Shown here: one piece after another, positions 1-12,484 of the stretch
Layout: every line of letters starts with the position of its first letter
Numbering within the stretch: position 1 is the stretch's first letter
Notes under the pieces: generated by a model
The model's database searches: none
What the model saw: only the letters and a program-made list of their open reading frames with translations
What the model was told of the DNA's origin: nothing
Source: Daphnia carinata
Lineage: Eukaryota; Arthropoda; Branchiopoda; Diplostraca; Daphniidae
DNA: 64,000 nucleotides
Direction: 5' to 3'
Assembly (NCBI RefSeq): GCF_022539665.2
Contig: NC_081337.1
Location: forward strand, 10,471,768-10,535,767
Made by a program: the position numbers and the translations under genes

Positions 1-17
1 TATATAAATATCTTTAC

Positions 18-2481
18 CTGTATGGTTTCGTGCATTAAGGTCGAAAGCCAGTTTGTTATCTACAGTCCGAACACGTACCAAATAGCGTAGTACCTCATTA
101 TAATCGTCGCCCCACATTGCCAGATAATGAATGACCGTGTTGCCCTTTTCATATGTTTGATTTAAAGGTATACGCAAAGCGCTCATCGTCTCGGCCAGGT
201 AACCCGCCACTAACGGACGACGTTCACTGGCTGCCAAAAACAAGGCAGTCTAAAAATCAATGAAAAAAATTGAGCTATTTCTGTTCAAGAAGAAAGAATT
301 AATCAATTTTTACCTCTCTTCTGTTATTCATAGCGCAAAAGACTTTAGCCGGCTGTGAATGACTTTTGAGACGTTCCAATAGAGCGTAGAGATCTTCGAT
401 TTTGTATGCTGGATTCGCACAGGCCACCATCAATGGACTATACATTGGAATAAAAAATTAAATACAAGTGATTTTCCCACGATATCACAGAGAAATGAAT
501 TTACGTGTCGCCATCATGATCCGCCAGCGTAAGCGTTTCGAGTGTAGATTTCACCACTTGGCGCATAGACTGTTCCTTAATAAGTGGATTCATACTTGTT
601 GCCATCTCTTCATGAGCCGTTGGGTACGGTTTGATTGCTTGTTGTTGTGATGATGATCCAGATGATTGGCTTGTAGGTTGCTTAGCGGCAACAGTTGTTG
701 CAGGACTTGCTGGCTGCTTCGGTACAATGACAGAAGGACCCGGAGAATACTGTTTCGGTGCGATGACGACAGCACTCTGTGGATGGGGCTTTGGAGCAAT
801 AACTGCAGGTTGCCATGACGAGGGAGTGGGTTTATTTAGAGGTATAAGCGGAGGTGGTTGAGACGATACGATAGTCATCCGCACCATTTGCCTCTCGACT
901 GAGCGTGGCAGCGGGCTACTTGGTCCTGGGCTACTATTAGCCGAAGAGAGCTGTGGTGACATGACATTTGAAAATGGAGAATTAGAGGACGATGATACAT
1001 AATTCGGAGATACAGCCAAAGAGCCATCAACGAAGCTTCTTGTTTGCCAAGGGCTGGCCGGTGAACCTGGAATGGAACCGACGGAGCTCGTCGCATAATT
1101 CGGTGTGTGACACGATGATCGTGAAGGGGAAGGCGTCATGAGATTGTCTATTGATGGACTCGGTGGTTGAAAGAAGGGTTGTCCATATAATTCTTCGTAG
1201 TCATGAGGTCCCAATCCTTTCACCGCATCGCTGATTGGGAAAAGCTGACAGACGAGGTGGATCACATCCTGAACATCTACACGCTGGTCCTGTTATTCAA
1301 AATAAAAATGTTAGTGTATTAAATTTTTTATTTTTATTTTTAATCACCTCGAGAAAAGGCGGTAAAGAATCTCGTGAAAAATTATCATATGGTTGTTGAG
1401 GATGCTGTTGATGACTCGATTGCGGTGGCTGGTATGTCGCAGAATTGGTATATGTCAAGTGCGCTGGCGGATGTGAATAGCTTTGCTGTTGGCTACTGTA
1501 AGAATGGATGGATTGATGTGACAAATGTGTACCGCGATGTCCATGAGAAGTTGATCCACTGGCGTACGGATGGTGACCCGAATCACTTCGCCGGAGTGGA
1601 TAAGGCGCGTTGTTGGAACTCGAATTTCTAACAAGTCGTTCATGGCCAAGAGGACCGCGACATAAAACCTGTGGCGGTCCGTCGTCCATACTGGCAAATC
1701 TGGCTGGACGGATGACAGCGCCACCAGGTAACGACGAACTTCTAGTCAACTGCTCTGATTTTCCGAGGAAAACCCGAAAAAATTGACGAATTGCCAAATC
1801 GCTGCCGAACGACTCTTGAAACATGTTAATTCCTGCCGGGCTTTTTCTTTTGACTTCAATCAAGTACATAAAAAGGAAAGATTGCAGTCGTTTCAATGCC
1901 ATAGCACGATATTCTTCGGTAAATTGTTGAATGTTGGGTAAATCCAGCCGCAGAAAACGTACCAATCTGCAATAAGATTGTCGTAGCATTTCCTTTTCTT
2001 GTGCCGTGACCTGTCTGATAGCGTCAGAAGGGCCAGGGGGGAAAAGAGGAGTTAACGGAGGAGGTGGACCAAGTGGGGGTTTTCTAGCTGATGAAGCCGT
2101 CAAATCCAATGCGACGGCCGTATTATCATCGTCGGAGAATTCACCGTTGCCATCCGCCAGTCCCTTCCCTTTATCCACTTTCTTGCGTAAATCCAACGCC
2201 ATGGTGATTAACTTTTCAACCAAATCAAATAGTTCATACGATATGCCTTCACCAAACACGTCGTCGTCTCCCGTATTTAGCTCTTCCGCCGAAGATGATT
2301 CAGATAAAGATTCGCTAAGACAAATTCCTTGATCGTCGGATTCGTAGTGATGCTGATGACTTGGTTTCTCTATCAATCTGTCAAATTCGCTTTGTGGGTA
2401 ATCTTGCAACACTGGAAAGTCTGGGATCAAATCGACACTTGCTTGTTCCAACTGACAATTAGAATTCTTCACGGTTTCCAT
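18..2481 (-). CDS. Ankyrin-repeat, atypical IkB-like protein (3' part outside window)
   Basis: Four exons were read: about 1348-2481, 505-1290, 314-438 and 18-250, with a donor at 12-17, so the gene continues past the left edge. The chosen start is the ATG at 2481; the frame is closed by a stop a short way upstream. The first two exons (about 640 residues) are low-complexity Ser/Pro/Gln-rich and include a more ordered basic helical stretch near residues 180-240. The exon 2/3 junction creates DGDTPLMVACANP, a canonical first ankyrin repeat, followed by TALFLAASERRPLVAGYLAE and GNTVIHYLAM as further repeats. A long disordered N-terminus before IkB-type ankyrin repeats is the architecture of nuclear IkB proteins (BCL3/IkB-zeta class), which bind NF-kB dimers. 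That family assignment is inference; another ankyrin family is possible because the C-terminus is missing. Confidence 0.72.
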
Positions 2482-5302
2482 GGCTGCCGTATGCCCATTG
2501 GTTACAAGCAGCAGCACGGGTCCGGAGAACTCGCGAAATCATCAAACTGTGCGATCGCAAGATGAAAAATGGGTTCTTGCCGATTGGCTGGAGTAATCCT
2601 GATACCAAAAACAAACCGATTAAAGTAGTGAAGTCAAAATAAGAGTCTAAGGGACGAATAACATTGACTGGAAAAAGCGACTGTAACATGCAGTTATTTA
2701 CGATTTCTGCTCCATTATCTTCAATAGATAACGATAGATGAATTTTCAGCATTTTTCGTTTTTGTTTTGTGTTGGCTGCAAAAAATTAAGCCGTGCTCGC
2801 ACATTAAGAGTGTGAAGTTGACGTCTCTAGTTAATGCACAGCGATGACTACTCTGCACGTATAAGAGAAGATTGTTGCATACAAGTATAAGGAGGACTGT
2901 TACACGATGAACCTGGTCCTTTAATGAATGGCCAAAATTTGCTAGCACGAGAACTTCGTGACCAGATTCCTAGCTGGAAACGTGTGAATACATAAAAGCT
3001 AATTACGATCAAAAAATGTGACAAAGTTAGCCACTTTGAGACGTTCATTCGAGATTAAGAATACAAAAGCCTCTAACATTACGGGTGGCTACGCATCTGA
3101 AATCGCACATAGACACTATGACACTAAAGTAAACACAAAGTTATCCTACAAGTAACGGCCAACCTTTTTTAAGTTTAGTACTTAATTTGTTTTTAGTTTA
3201 GTTCTAAACCCTTAAAACAAGTTCTTATCCAGCAAAAAAAAGTTTTTCTTTTTTTCCCCTAAATAGCCTAAAGGAAAGGCAAATGAAAACAAAAACCGGA
3301 TTTTATCAAAACTTGATCACAGTTCCATCCCTTTGGAGAGAACCCACAAAATTATAACGACGACGTAAGGGGGAAATACCCAAAACCAAGTATTTACATC
3401 ATCAAATAACACACTTTAATTATCTAAGTTTGCGGTACGACGTAAAAAAAGATAATTCCATGTGGTTGAGGTATTGTTTTCTTTGGATCCGTTAAGCTGC
3501 TTTCTAAAATGGTTTTTTAAAAAATTATGACATATCATATCTTCTGGTTTGCAACGTAGTAAGCTTCGTGATAGGAACGATACTGGTTGATAAAACGATC
3601 GTTTGATACTAATGCTATTCTGCAGGAAATGATTCGGCCACGGGTTACAATGACTATCCGATCGCTCAATTGGATCAAGTTGCCTAGTAACGCAGATAGC
3701 CATATCTGTAAAAATGATGCAAGATTGCACAAGACATCGAACACCCTGCCGTACAAGTATGTAATTCGACAGGGATTGTTGCATTTTAAAAGACGTTGAA
3801 AATAAACTAGACTTGACACTCAGTTAATGTTTTCTTTACATACAGAATGAATAAGGTGTGGTCAGTTCTTGGTATCCCAGGTTGGAAAGAAACAACAGAT
3901 TTTAGAATGTCGAAGAAGGACAGGTTTTGTTGGCAACTCCAAAAATAAGACCCTTTTGGTAAATTCGAGCTTTTTCGACGTTTTGTTATTTTGTCAATTG
4001 CTCGTCTGTAGTTGAAAAGAAACTAGATTTTTATGTATTTACGTTGAAATACTAGCGGGGAAAAATAATGGCTTAACTGGTTTCTACCCGCCTCGAGACA
4101 CACGGAAATGAAAAAGAAAAAAAAACTTAAAAATTAGGTATGTTCTAGGTAATATTTCAGCCATTCCATCAATCTTCCACCGCGTCGTTTTCCAATTGGC
4201 TGGCTTTAGGTGGATAACCGTAGGGGTTACGTCATGTGAGCCATAAAAACCGACGATGTGCAACAGTGTCAGCGTTGGTGGAATAACTGAGAAGTTTTTT
4301 TATGTCGGTTTAAATACAATATCTTTCTTATTGCTAGATAGTAGGTAGGTCTTTGCAACAACAACAGGTGAACTCCCCCGTGCCAACCCCTAAGGCTCGT
4401 GCGCAAAGCGGGACTTTCCCTAAAAACTGTAAACTTTTTGAGAGAAAAACTTAACCCGAGTGTGTCATGCAGATATCTGGCAACCAAAAAGGGATACGCA
4501 GTTGTTATCTATCTCTACAGACAGACAGCACCTTTCCCTCGTTACAACTGAAGAAAAATCAAATGACCTTCGCCACAAAACTGGGTTCTAGCAGCATTTC
4601 GAATTCCGAGCATGCATTTTTTTAGTAAAATGTTAGGGACTTACTTTTCTCGTGTTAGGCAGAATGATCAGCAGACGAAAGTTTTTTCCATTTTCACCTT
4701 TGGTTTTTTTTTTTGACAAAACGATATTTTTTGTATGTTGTCTAATGTGACCCCTCAGTACAGATAAGACGAAGCAAAAATCCACTGGCCTACCAAACAC
4801 CACGAAAATACAGCCCCACAACCCCAGAACTTTACGAAGCAACTCACACTACTGACGGGCAGTCACGTACAGATAACACATGAAGTATCTTTCCCTTGGT
4901 TTGGCTCGCGGGGATTCTAGCTTTGCATACATTTCGAAAATGGGGACATACAACGCTACCTATGGGAGACCGAAAGAACAAGTGAATGAACTTTGTATTC
5001 GTAAACATTACAAACGGGGAAATTTGGCGTGACCATTGCACTGTTTCTTCTTGCACGACTAAAACTGTTTTGACAAAAATAATATTGCATCATAAAGGTA
5101 AATGGGACAAACATAACAAACCATATTTATTTTTGGTAAATACAAATGGATGGGATAAAGTTAATGTTCTTGGGTGTGACGACCTTGGAACTGGCCTTTT
5201 AGGATTCAGATGGAATTCAATAGCTGCGCTGCCTCCTGCTTCGTCTGTGACGTCAACAAACATAAAAATTACGTCAGATCGTAAAAAGACGCAAGCGCAG
5301 TA
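2482..5302. other. Intergenic stretch, no gene seen
   Basis: It is AT-rich sequence with short poly-A and poly-T tracts and many scattered stops. The short open frames here lack splice sites and recognisable motifs. It probably holds the 5' UTR and promoter of the ankyrin gene on the left and the 3' flank of the RMDN gene on the right. Confidence 0.5.
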
Positions 5303-6469
5303 TTAAATCACCTCCAAATCTTTAGACGAGGCAACTGCATAATCTCGCGCCGCCGTCAAGTAAACAATCGCTTTTTCTCGATTTTTAAGTCGCAAGTATG
5401 TTTTGCCAATCATCAACAAATTCGTGCTGAAAAAAAAATAGATATTATTATTAGCTTTAAAAAATTTTTAAATGGAGAACATTGGACAAACGGCCTACCT
5501 ATAAAAGTTCGGTTCAACTTCTTCCGCCCGTAAGAAATACTGTAAAGCCTCTTCGTATGAAGACACAGGAGGTTTTGCGAATAACGTTGAGGCAATTTGC
5601 CTCTGAAGCCACGGCAACTCAGCAACGGAAAAGCACCTTAAACAAAATGGTTAGTTATCAGAAGAATAAGGGATGATGAAGTTGTTACCAAAAGCCTAGC
5701 AAGTGAAAAGAGGTCGCATCCTTTGGGTTGAGTTCACACGCTCGTTCTATGTGTTGCTTGACGACAAATGACTGTGAAATACGTTCCTTTAAGCCATCAT
5801 ATGAGGCTTTTTTGTCTAACAAAATAAACATCCACTTGTGAGCAGCAAAATTTTCAGGATCAACACGCAGCGCTCGTTCGACATATTCGTAAGCTTCAAT
5901 ATCCAGTTGTTTTTGTTCTGCTGGACTAGACGATAATTTCGCAACTTCGAATGTCGCTCGCGCTAGTCGCCAAAGGATCTCAGCATTTTCTTCTCCCTGC
6001 AACACTTGTTTTGTGCAGAACATAGAAACATAATAAAAAAATTGTTTACCTTATACTGTAAGAGAAGATTCCTCAATTTTGTGTAGGAATGTTCGTTGTA
6101 CAAAATGTCTGCTTCTGAAATAAGATTTATCTTATTTTCTCTTTCTTCGTCAGGTTTGACACCTGTTGCCACTGCAGGCATTAACCCCAACATCCAACCT
6201 ATGGGAGCAATCACACTAGAATGATTACAGAGTTACATTCTCCATACATTTATAGATAACTTGCCTATGTTTCTTGAAACCACCTCGGGTTTGTTAGGGA
6301 AAACATTTAGGAACCTTTTCCTGTACACAGTAAATGCATGGTAAAATACTCCTCCGATTTGTCTCACGGCAAACTGTAACGCCATTATCGTAGCTTTCCA
6401 CAGCAAAAACAACATCAACGACGATAAACGAATGACATGGTTCAAAATAGACAAGTAAGCCAATTCCAT
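5303..6469 (-). CDS. RMDN1: Regulator of microtubule dynamics protein (FAM82/RMDN family)
   Basis: Five exons give about 315 residues, close to human RMDN1. Exons: first exon 6469 to about 6267, about 6214-6049, 5996-5689, 5636-5500, 5426-5303 (TAA at 5303-5305). The ATG at 6469 has a good context (GCCATGG). A hydrophobic N-terminal segment (around LSSLMLFLLW) could anchor it to a membrane. The rest is the TPR-like helical fold of the family: EADILYNEHSY, EILWRLARATFEVAK, FAAHKWMFILLDKK, FHLLGFWCFSVAELPWLQR, SSYEEALQYFLRAEEVEPNF and NLLMIGKTYLRLKN. These match the RMDN signature of a repeated helical array ending in the PW-containing repeat. Family members associate with spindle microtubules and with mitochondrial or ER membranes. 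The first intron donor is uncertain: an AG/GCAAGT site breaks the frame, so a weak GTTATC donor a few bases downstream is preferred. Confidence 0.85.
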
Positions 6470-7016
6470 GGCGCGACTAGAATTGGAACTACAAAATCTG
6501 AAAGTTGAAAAAAATTATTATTATTTCACTTTCCCTTAAGTTTCATTCTACAATTCAGACATAATTGAACAATGAATAACCTATCAACCATATCTGGATA
6601 TTTTACATAGATACACTCAGCAAAGCAGGATTTCTTCGCACTCTATCATGTGGTTAGGGTGCGTGCATGTCTAGCTAACACATCTAGCCAGACTAGCAGA
6701 CGTTAACTAAACCGATTCTCAGTATTGCCATCGTAAGAAGGCTTTCAAGTTATTGGCGCTATTCACTGATGTACTGTTTTGTTCTGTATTACTGAAAAGC
6801 ATTGCATTGCGATTCTTTTTCATACTGTAGTAGAGCTCTAAATTAGTACTCCTGTTATTTAGATTGAATGTATTTTGGGTATTACAGATCTCGTAGCCAT
6901 CCTTGCAGCGTTTACCTGTGATCATATGTCACCGACCTATTACGAACCGAAAGTCTAGACTAGTCCGAAGAAATCAACAAACTCCTAGTTTGTGCGCTGC
7001 CTTTTAAAACTACATC
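6470..7016. promoter_or_regulatory. Shared upstream region of RMDN (minus) and GTF2F1 (plus)
   Basis: The two start codons point away from each other across 547 bp. No convincing coding exon is seen between them, so both promoters and 5' UTRs must lie here. I see no clear TATA box; the assignment rests on geometry only. Confidence 0.5.
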
Positions 7017-9210
7017 ATGGCCGCCAATAATGGAGTAACACATATTTTCCGTGAAACAGTCGAGTTCCTGTTAAAACTTTTGTATGATTTAGGCTCCTGC
7101 TGCTGGTGGATCAGCCCCTGTTGCTGCTCCCACTGTACAAAATATTGATATCAGAGTACCCAAGTAATATTCATAGGAAAGAAATGCTAACTTTATTGTC
7201 ACAATAAATTTTTGGTTATTTGTAGGAACCAAAACAAGAAGCTTGCAATCATGAGATTCAATGGTAGTATGGGTATTGATTTTGTGAAGTGGACCCATGT
7301 CAAAATGGAAAGAGAAAACAATCAAGTTCAGTTTAAAGGGTTCAATGAAGATATGCCAAAATTTGGTGCTGGGAGTGAATATGGAAGAGAGGCACGTGAA
7401 GAAGCCAGAAGAAAAAAATATGGAATCATTAGTAGAAAATACAATCCTGAAAATCAACCATGGATTTTGCAACATGGAGGCAAAACTGGGAAAAAGTTCA
7501 GAGGTATAAAGTGTTCAAATGTACTTGGATGATACTTGCAATGAAAGTAATCTCTATGTCTTTATCATGAACGTAGGTGTAAGAGATGGTGGTGTAGCTG
7601 AGAATGCTTCATATTATGTTTTTACACAAGCTCCAGATGGTGTGTTTGAGGCTTTTCCAGTACAGGAGCAATACAGTTTTCAAGCAGTTCAAAATTATAA
7701 ACCTCTTAGCATTGAAGAAGCAGAGGAGGGATACAACATGAGAAACAAAACGTACAATATGTTCAATGTCATGATGAGAAAACGACTTCGGAAAGCGGAT
7801 GAAGATGCAGAAGAAGAGGGGGAGGAAGAAGGTGAAGCCAAAGGAAAGAGCAAGAAAAAGAAAGGAGTTAAAGGTAGAGTAAAAATAAAAATAAATAAAA
7901 TTAACGGTACAATTATTACTATATCATCTTGGCTTGTTTTCAGATTCTCGCTTTGGTGACGAACTAGACGATATGATGGCCTCGTCTGATGACGATTCTA
8001 GTGATGACGATGATGATGACGATGACGGGGACAAGAAAAAGAAAAAGAAAGGGAAGAAACCTGCTAAGCCCAAAAAGAAGAGGAAAAATGGATCTGACGA
8101 CGAACCACTTGAAGATAGTGATGATGGTGATGGGGAAGGCAGGGAATTGGATTACATTTCTTCCTCCGACGCTGATGAAAGGTAAGCCATTCTTTAGATA
8201 CAACTTTGAAAGATAGATATTTCTCGTAACAGAGGAACTTGTGTGTCGTTGCTTCAGTGATGTCGAAAAAGAAGAGGCGAAAGACGGACTTAAAGGTGTT
8301 GCCGAAGAAGATGCACTTCGTAAGTTGCTCAACTCGGACGAAGAAGACGAAGATGAAGAAAAAGAAGAGGATGAAGATAAGGATAAGGAGGATGAAGACG
8401 CTGAAGGTGGTGAAGACCAGCCAGGTGATAAGTCCAAAGACGACAAAGATGACAAGAAAAAGAAAAAAGACAAAAAGAAGAGTAAAGATAAAAAGCCCCG
8501 TAGTGAGGACTATGGTACGACATGTTTTTAGCAGTTTAAATTGAAACATAAAAATTAAATAGTAATCGATTTAAAAAATCGATTTTCAGGATCGTCAAGT
8601 GACAGCGGTGCAGATAGCTCGGGATCCGAATTAGAAAAGGCGAAACCTAGCCCAAAAATGAAATCGTGAGTACCATGAATTTTACAGTTTTTGTGCTAAA
8701 ATTAAATATTTTTTCCACCATTCTTAAGGGGCAGTGCAAACAGTTCCCGATCAGCTACTCCTACGAAGCCACTAATCCCACAGCCTGAAACAACTCTCTC
8801 CGACAGTAAACGGAAAGGAATGTCAGAGGTCGCTTTAGGACAAGCAGCAAAAAAACCACGATTGGAAATGGCTCCTGCAGCCTTGGCGGCCTCCGCCTCT
8901 TCAGCTGCATCATCGTCCACGTATGTTGATGAACCATCCAAACAAATGTCAAAATGCTGGGCTTGAACAATAATAATTTTTTTTTTAATTTATCCAATAC
9001 AGAGCAAACGAAGGAGTCAATGAAGAATCGGTAAGGCGCTACTTATCCCGCAAACCCATGACAACCACGGAGTTGCTCCAAAAGTTCAAGAGCAAGAGAA
9101 CGGGTTTGACTTCCGAACAGCTTGTTCCGCACATTGCCCAAATTTTGAAAAAAATCAACCCTGTAAAGCAAACCATTAAAGGAAAAATGTATTTGTCAAT
9201 TAAGGGCTAA
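7017..9210 (+). CDS. GTF2F1: Transcription initiation factor IIF subunit alpha (RAP74)
   Basis: Nine exons: 7017-7034, 7093-7163, 7226-7503, 7577-7873, 7944-8181, 8258-8514, 8590-8665, 8729-8920, 9003-9210; they sum to 1635 nt, 544 residues (human 517). The N-terminal dimerisation domain carries DIRVPKN, GAGSEYGREAREEARRKKYG, NPENQPW and the YYVFTQAPDGVFEAFPV block. The middle is a highly charged linker of Asp/Glu and Lys runs, typical of RAP74. The C-terminus is the winged-helix domain (SVRRYLSRKPMTTTELLQKF then LTSEQ, INPVKQ, KMYLSIKG), which in the family binds the FCP1 phosphatase and TFIIB. TFIIF alpha works with the beta subunit to recruit RNA polymerase II and stimulate initiation and elongation in the nucleus. 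The tiny first exon ends at GGA/GTAACA, and its 57-nt intron is inferred from frame. Confidence 0.96.
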
Positions 9211-9613
9211 TAGTAACCATCCTTGGCGGCCCAACCTCACTCAACTATTGTCTTTTCACTACTTCTGTACTGAAATTGTCTCAGGCCTTCCTTTATGGTT
9301 TTTGTAAAATTACGGATGCGTATGGTTGTTTAAAAAAATCTTTTACTTTTCGGAACGGTCAATAACAATTGTCAATTATTAATTGTTGAATTTTGCATGA
9401 GAGCCATACAACTGTAGGCAGTTACCAAATCTTTAGCAAATAGCAGATATTAGATAAGAATGACCTGGGTACAAATTGCTGGCTCTTTCATAAGTCAAAC
9501 GAGATTTCTTCGAAGATACGCGTAGACATGGGGGACGGATGGTTTCGGCATATGCAGAGTATAAACTTAAGAATTCGTGTACAGAGAACAAGCGACGTCA
9601 GCCAAACCTCTAC

Positions 9614-10569
9614 TTACCGCTGCTAAAGACCGGCAATAGGTAAGTTAAAACTGGCTTTTTAAATTTTCTCTGTAATAAAGTTATAGTCCTTTTGATAGTC
9701 AGTGAAATATTCACCTTCTATGCTTTCAATAGAAAGTTTCTAAACCCAAGTACAATTTTAGTTACAAAAGCCAATAAGAGTTGTTATGCTACAATACTTA
9801 CAGTTGCAGCTGCTTTCATGTAACTTGCTGCAGCTTTCCAGGATGTTGCAAATCCAAATGATATGTTCTTGTTAGGAACCATAATTTCAATGCTTTATAT
9901 TAAGGTAAATGAGTTATTGTGCAAAATATTTTATAACAGGTCCTTATACCTTCTTTGAAGATCGTATGAAACAGAAATTACAAGCTCATCAACTTTAGGA
10001 CATAGGTATATCAGATGAGGTCCATCATTGGTCTTGACAAATTCAGCAAGCCTATTTTATCCAGACATAAAACAAAACTCATCAAGAAAATTATTTAAAT
10101 GGTAAAATTTAAATGTATCACCAGTTCATTTTGTGATTATCAAAATCTTCATCTTCTGTCCAGTGTTCAAAGTCACGAATGAAGTCTATAAGCAAGAAAG
10201 TTACTTGGGAAGAAGGAAAATAGCAGGAGAAGGGCAACAAATCCTGTGAATCTGATTTAAATAAATCCAAGATTTATGTAAAACTTGTTAAGTATTATTC
10301 TCTTTCACGGCTTTTAAGTAACTTACAATGGATTTGGTAAGATCGCCCTAGTTTTTCCAGAAGGACTTCATTGTTCAAGTCGTTATTGAAGACGAGTACT
10401 TCTTTACTTTTCCACATTCTACGGTGACCTTTAAAATTCACTGTGACGAGAAAGATTATTTGTAAATAGATTTAGTTTATCACAGGTTTTTCAAGCCTTG
10501 CCATTCAGCACCTTCAACTTCGAAGTTCGAACCCACTGCGCGCTCTCGTGTGTAGATTTTATTCGGCAT
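9614..10569 (-). CDS. Unidentified 145-residue protein, six exons
   Basis: I do not recognise this protein. Six exons with consistent phases were read on the minus strand: 10569-10512, 10440-10327, 10185-10122, 10051-9950, 9892-9802 and 9622-9614, total 438 nt. The product starts MPNKIYTRERAVGSNFEVEV, has VLVFNNDLNNEVLLEKLG, YFIRDFEHWTEDEDFDNHK, GPHLIYLCPKVDELVISVSY and ends SWKAAASYMKAAATQR. The alternating hydrophobic pattern suggests a small alpha/beta fold with several strands. No signal peptide or membrane segment is visible. It is head to head with the BTB gene (181 bp between start codons), which fits a housekeeping promoter. The first intron donor (GAAG/GTGCTG) is the least certain junction: the stronger-looking donor at CT/GTGATA does not keep the frame. 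The start and the 9-nt last exon are provisional. Confidence 0.6.
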
Positions 10570-10750
10570 TTCACTAGATGTCTCTCATGCGTTATGTCGT
10601 CTGCTGGTATTTTGGTGTCACTCTTGTAATGTTAAATTTTTAATTTTTCAGTAATTTACTTTTGCAAGTTGTCAATATGCTACATAAGTTTCCACACGAG
10701 ATTTAACTCGACACCAGTAAAGAATTTAAGGAAATATATTTACTGCAACC
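10570..10750. promoter_or_regulatory. Short bidirectional promoter region
   Basis: Only 181 bp separate the start codons of the unidentified minus-strand gene and the BTB gene. The interval must contain both 5' UTRs and start sites. It is AT-rich with no recognisable TATA box. Confidence 0.5.
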
Positions 10751-12484
10751 ATGGACTGTCTAACTAACTCGGCCTGCAACCTTGCAATTAGTGAAATAGT
10801 TCAAAAAAAAACCTTTGAAATAGATGACGACGAAGCCGATATAGTTTTGAAAACCAGTGATGGCCTATTTAAAGCACACAAATCGGTTGTTAGGAGTTGT
10901 CCCTACTTTGCAGCAATTATAGATGGCAGTTGGATTGAAAGTCAATCTGCAATCATTACTTTGGACATGTATAGACATAAAGTTTACATAGCATTTTAAT
11001 TAATACTCAATGGGTTTTCTTGTTTATTCAGATTCTCATTCAAATCTGTCAAATTTGTTGTTGAACACATGTACAAGCCCAAACAGTCAATTGAAACCAA
11101 TCATGACATAGGGGAACTTATCACATTGGTAGATATGCTTGGTATTCAGTCTCTTCAAGAATTGATCAGTTCTACCATGGTTGTTACAGCCTGTCACAAT
11201 TTTCACAAGGTAGGAGTTTTGTTCATGTCCCACTCTACCAGAAATCTGATAATGTTAACTTTGAGCATATAGCCCTGTAAGGATTGTATTGAAGGTGTGA
11301 TGAGCACACTGCAGCTTGCCAGTACTTACCATTTAGCAGAAGTGAAAACCAAATGTGTGAATTGGATAACAAAGCATTTTGTTAAAGCTTGGAATACAAG
11401 ACCTTTTTCTTGTCTTCCAGAACCACTTCAGCAAAATTGTCTTAAATCCCTTGAAAATTCAATGGTGATGATCAGATAACATTTTCATACAGCAAGTAAC
11501 TAATGGTATTGTTTGTGTTGTTAGAATGTTGAAAACATTATTGATTTAACTCTAAAAACTCAACAACTTCAGCAAATGCTCCCTTCAGTAAAGTGGGCAG
11601 AGCCAGTTAACATGCTGGTAAAAACTCTCTCAGCATCTTGCATGACATTCATGCAGCAACATTTTCATGGTGCTCTTCATTCAGCCAAGTATTTAAATGG
11701 GATTACTTTTGATGTGGGCATCCAGTATATTTTGTTTTGTTGCAGATTTAAATCCTTGTGCCAAATCGATACCTGGAGTCTGAGTAGCGTGGAAGCTATC
11801 CTCTTTCAAGCTGCCTGTAATTTACCTGTTGAACAAGCTTGCTTGTCTTATCTAGCTCTCGAAAAAATTACTGATGAACTTTCCAAGCTTGGCGAAGATC
11901 AGCAACCTCTGGATCCTGTTTACCTTGACTTCATCAAGAGACTTTTTAAAACAGTAGAAAATCGTCTCATTCAACGAGTAGGCATGGCAACGAAATGCTC
12001 TGCGTGGGATGCCATACCAAAAGCTAAACAGATCAGCATAATGCAAATGGGCTTCTTTGATCCCCTTGATAGTCATCCAAAGAATTCTTCGGACAGGCCT
12101 AATCCAAAGAATAGTTTAAGGAGAAATCATTCTTTGAACGCTGCCACTGCAAGTGGTGACATGTCCAAAAGCCGTACTCCCAATTCTGGTCTGACCACTG
12201 GAGCCTTACAGCGTACCACTTTACGGGCTACTATACATGGAGGAAGAAACCCAATTCACCCAACAGCTGCCGCTAGAATAACAGGAACTCCTCGTTCTTC
12301 AGGGATATCCAATGTTCAGTCATCCAATCGAGGAATGCCAGAAACCTCACGATCTAACTCTGCGCGGACAACTAATGCAAGCTCCTCTCGATCAAATACG
12401 AGTCAACTTAATAGCAACTCAGTTGGTACATCTTACCAACGGTCGGTAAATCCCACTGCTTCCCGTACACCCAAAACTCGCTAG
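10751..12484 (+). CDS. BTB/POZ-BACK domain protein
   Basis: Exons 10751-10968, 11032-11209, 11273-11464, 11525-11688 and 11746-12484 give 1491 nt, 496 residues. Residues about 28-120 form a BTB domain: ADIVLKTSDGLFKAHKSVVR, SCPYFAAIIDGSW, FVVEHMYKPKQSIE, GELITLVDMLGIQSLQELI. A BACK-type helical region follows (LASTYHLAEVKTKCVNWITK onward, then WSLSSVEAILFQAACNLPVE). The last 130 residues are Ser/Thr/Asn/Arg-rich and look disordered, with repeated basic-Ser motifs (SKSRTPNSG, SRTPKTR) that could be phosphorylated or bind microtubules. No Kelch repeats are present. BTB-BACK proteins without Kelch often act as Cullin-3 adaptors or scaffolds; BTBD8-like is one possibility but I cannot assign an orthologue. 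The fourth intron (57 nt) is stop-free and a multiple of three. Confidence 0.85.

Noticed and set aside
6214-6270. GC-AG intron in the RMDN gene at AG/GCAAGT
   Set aside because: The donor sequence is attractive, but joining it to the TCTAG acceptor puts TGA in frame; a GTTATC donor keeps the frame.
7934-8549. Long open frames on the minus strand opposite RAP74 acidic and basic tracts
   Set aside because: They are mirrors of Asp/Glu and Lys codon runs on the coding strand and give Ser/Phe/Leu low complexity with no motifs.
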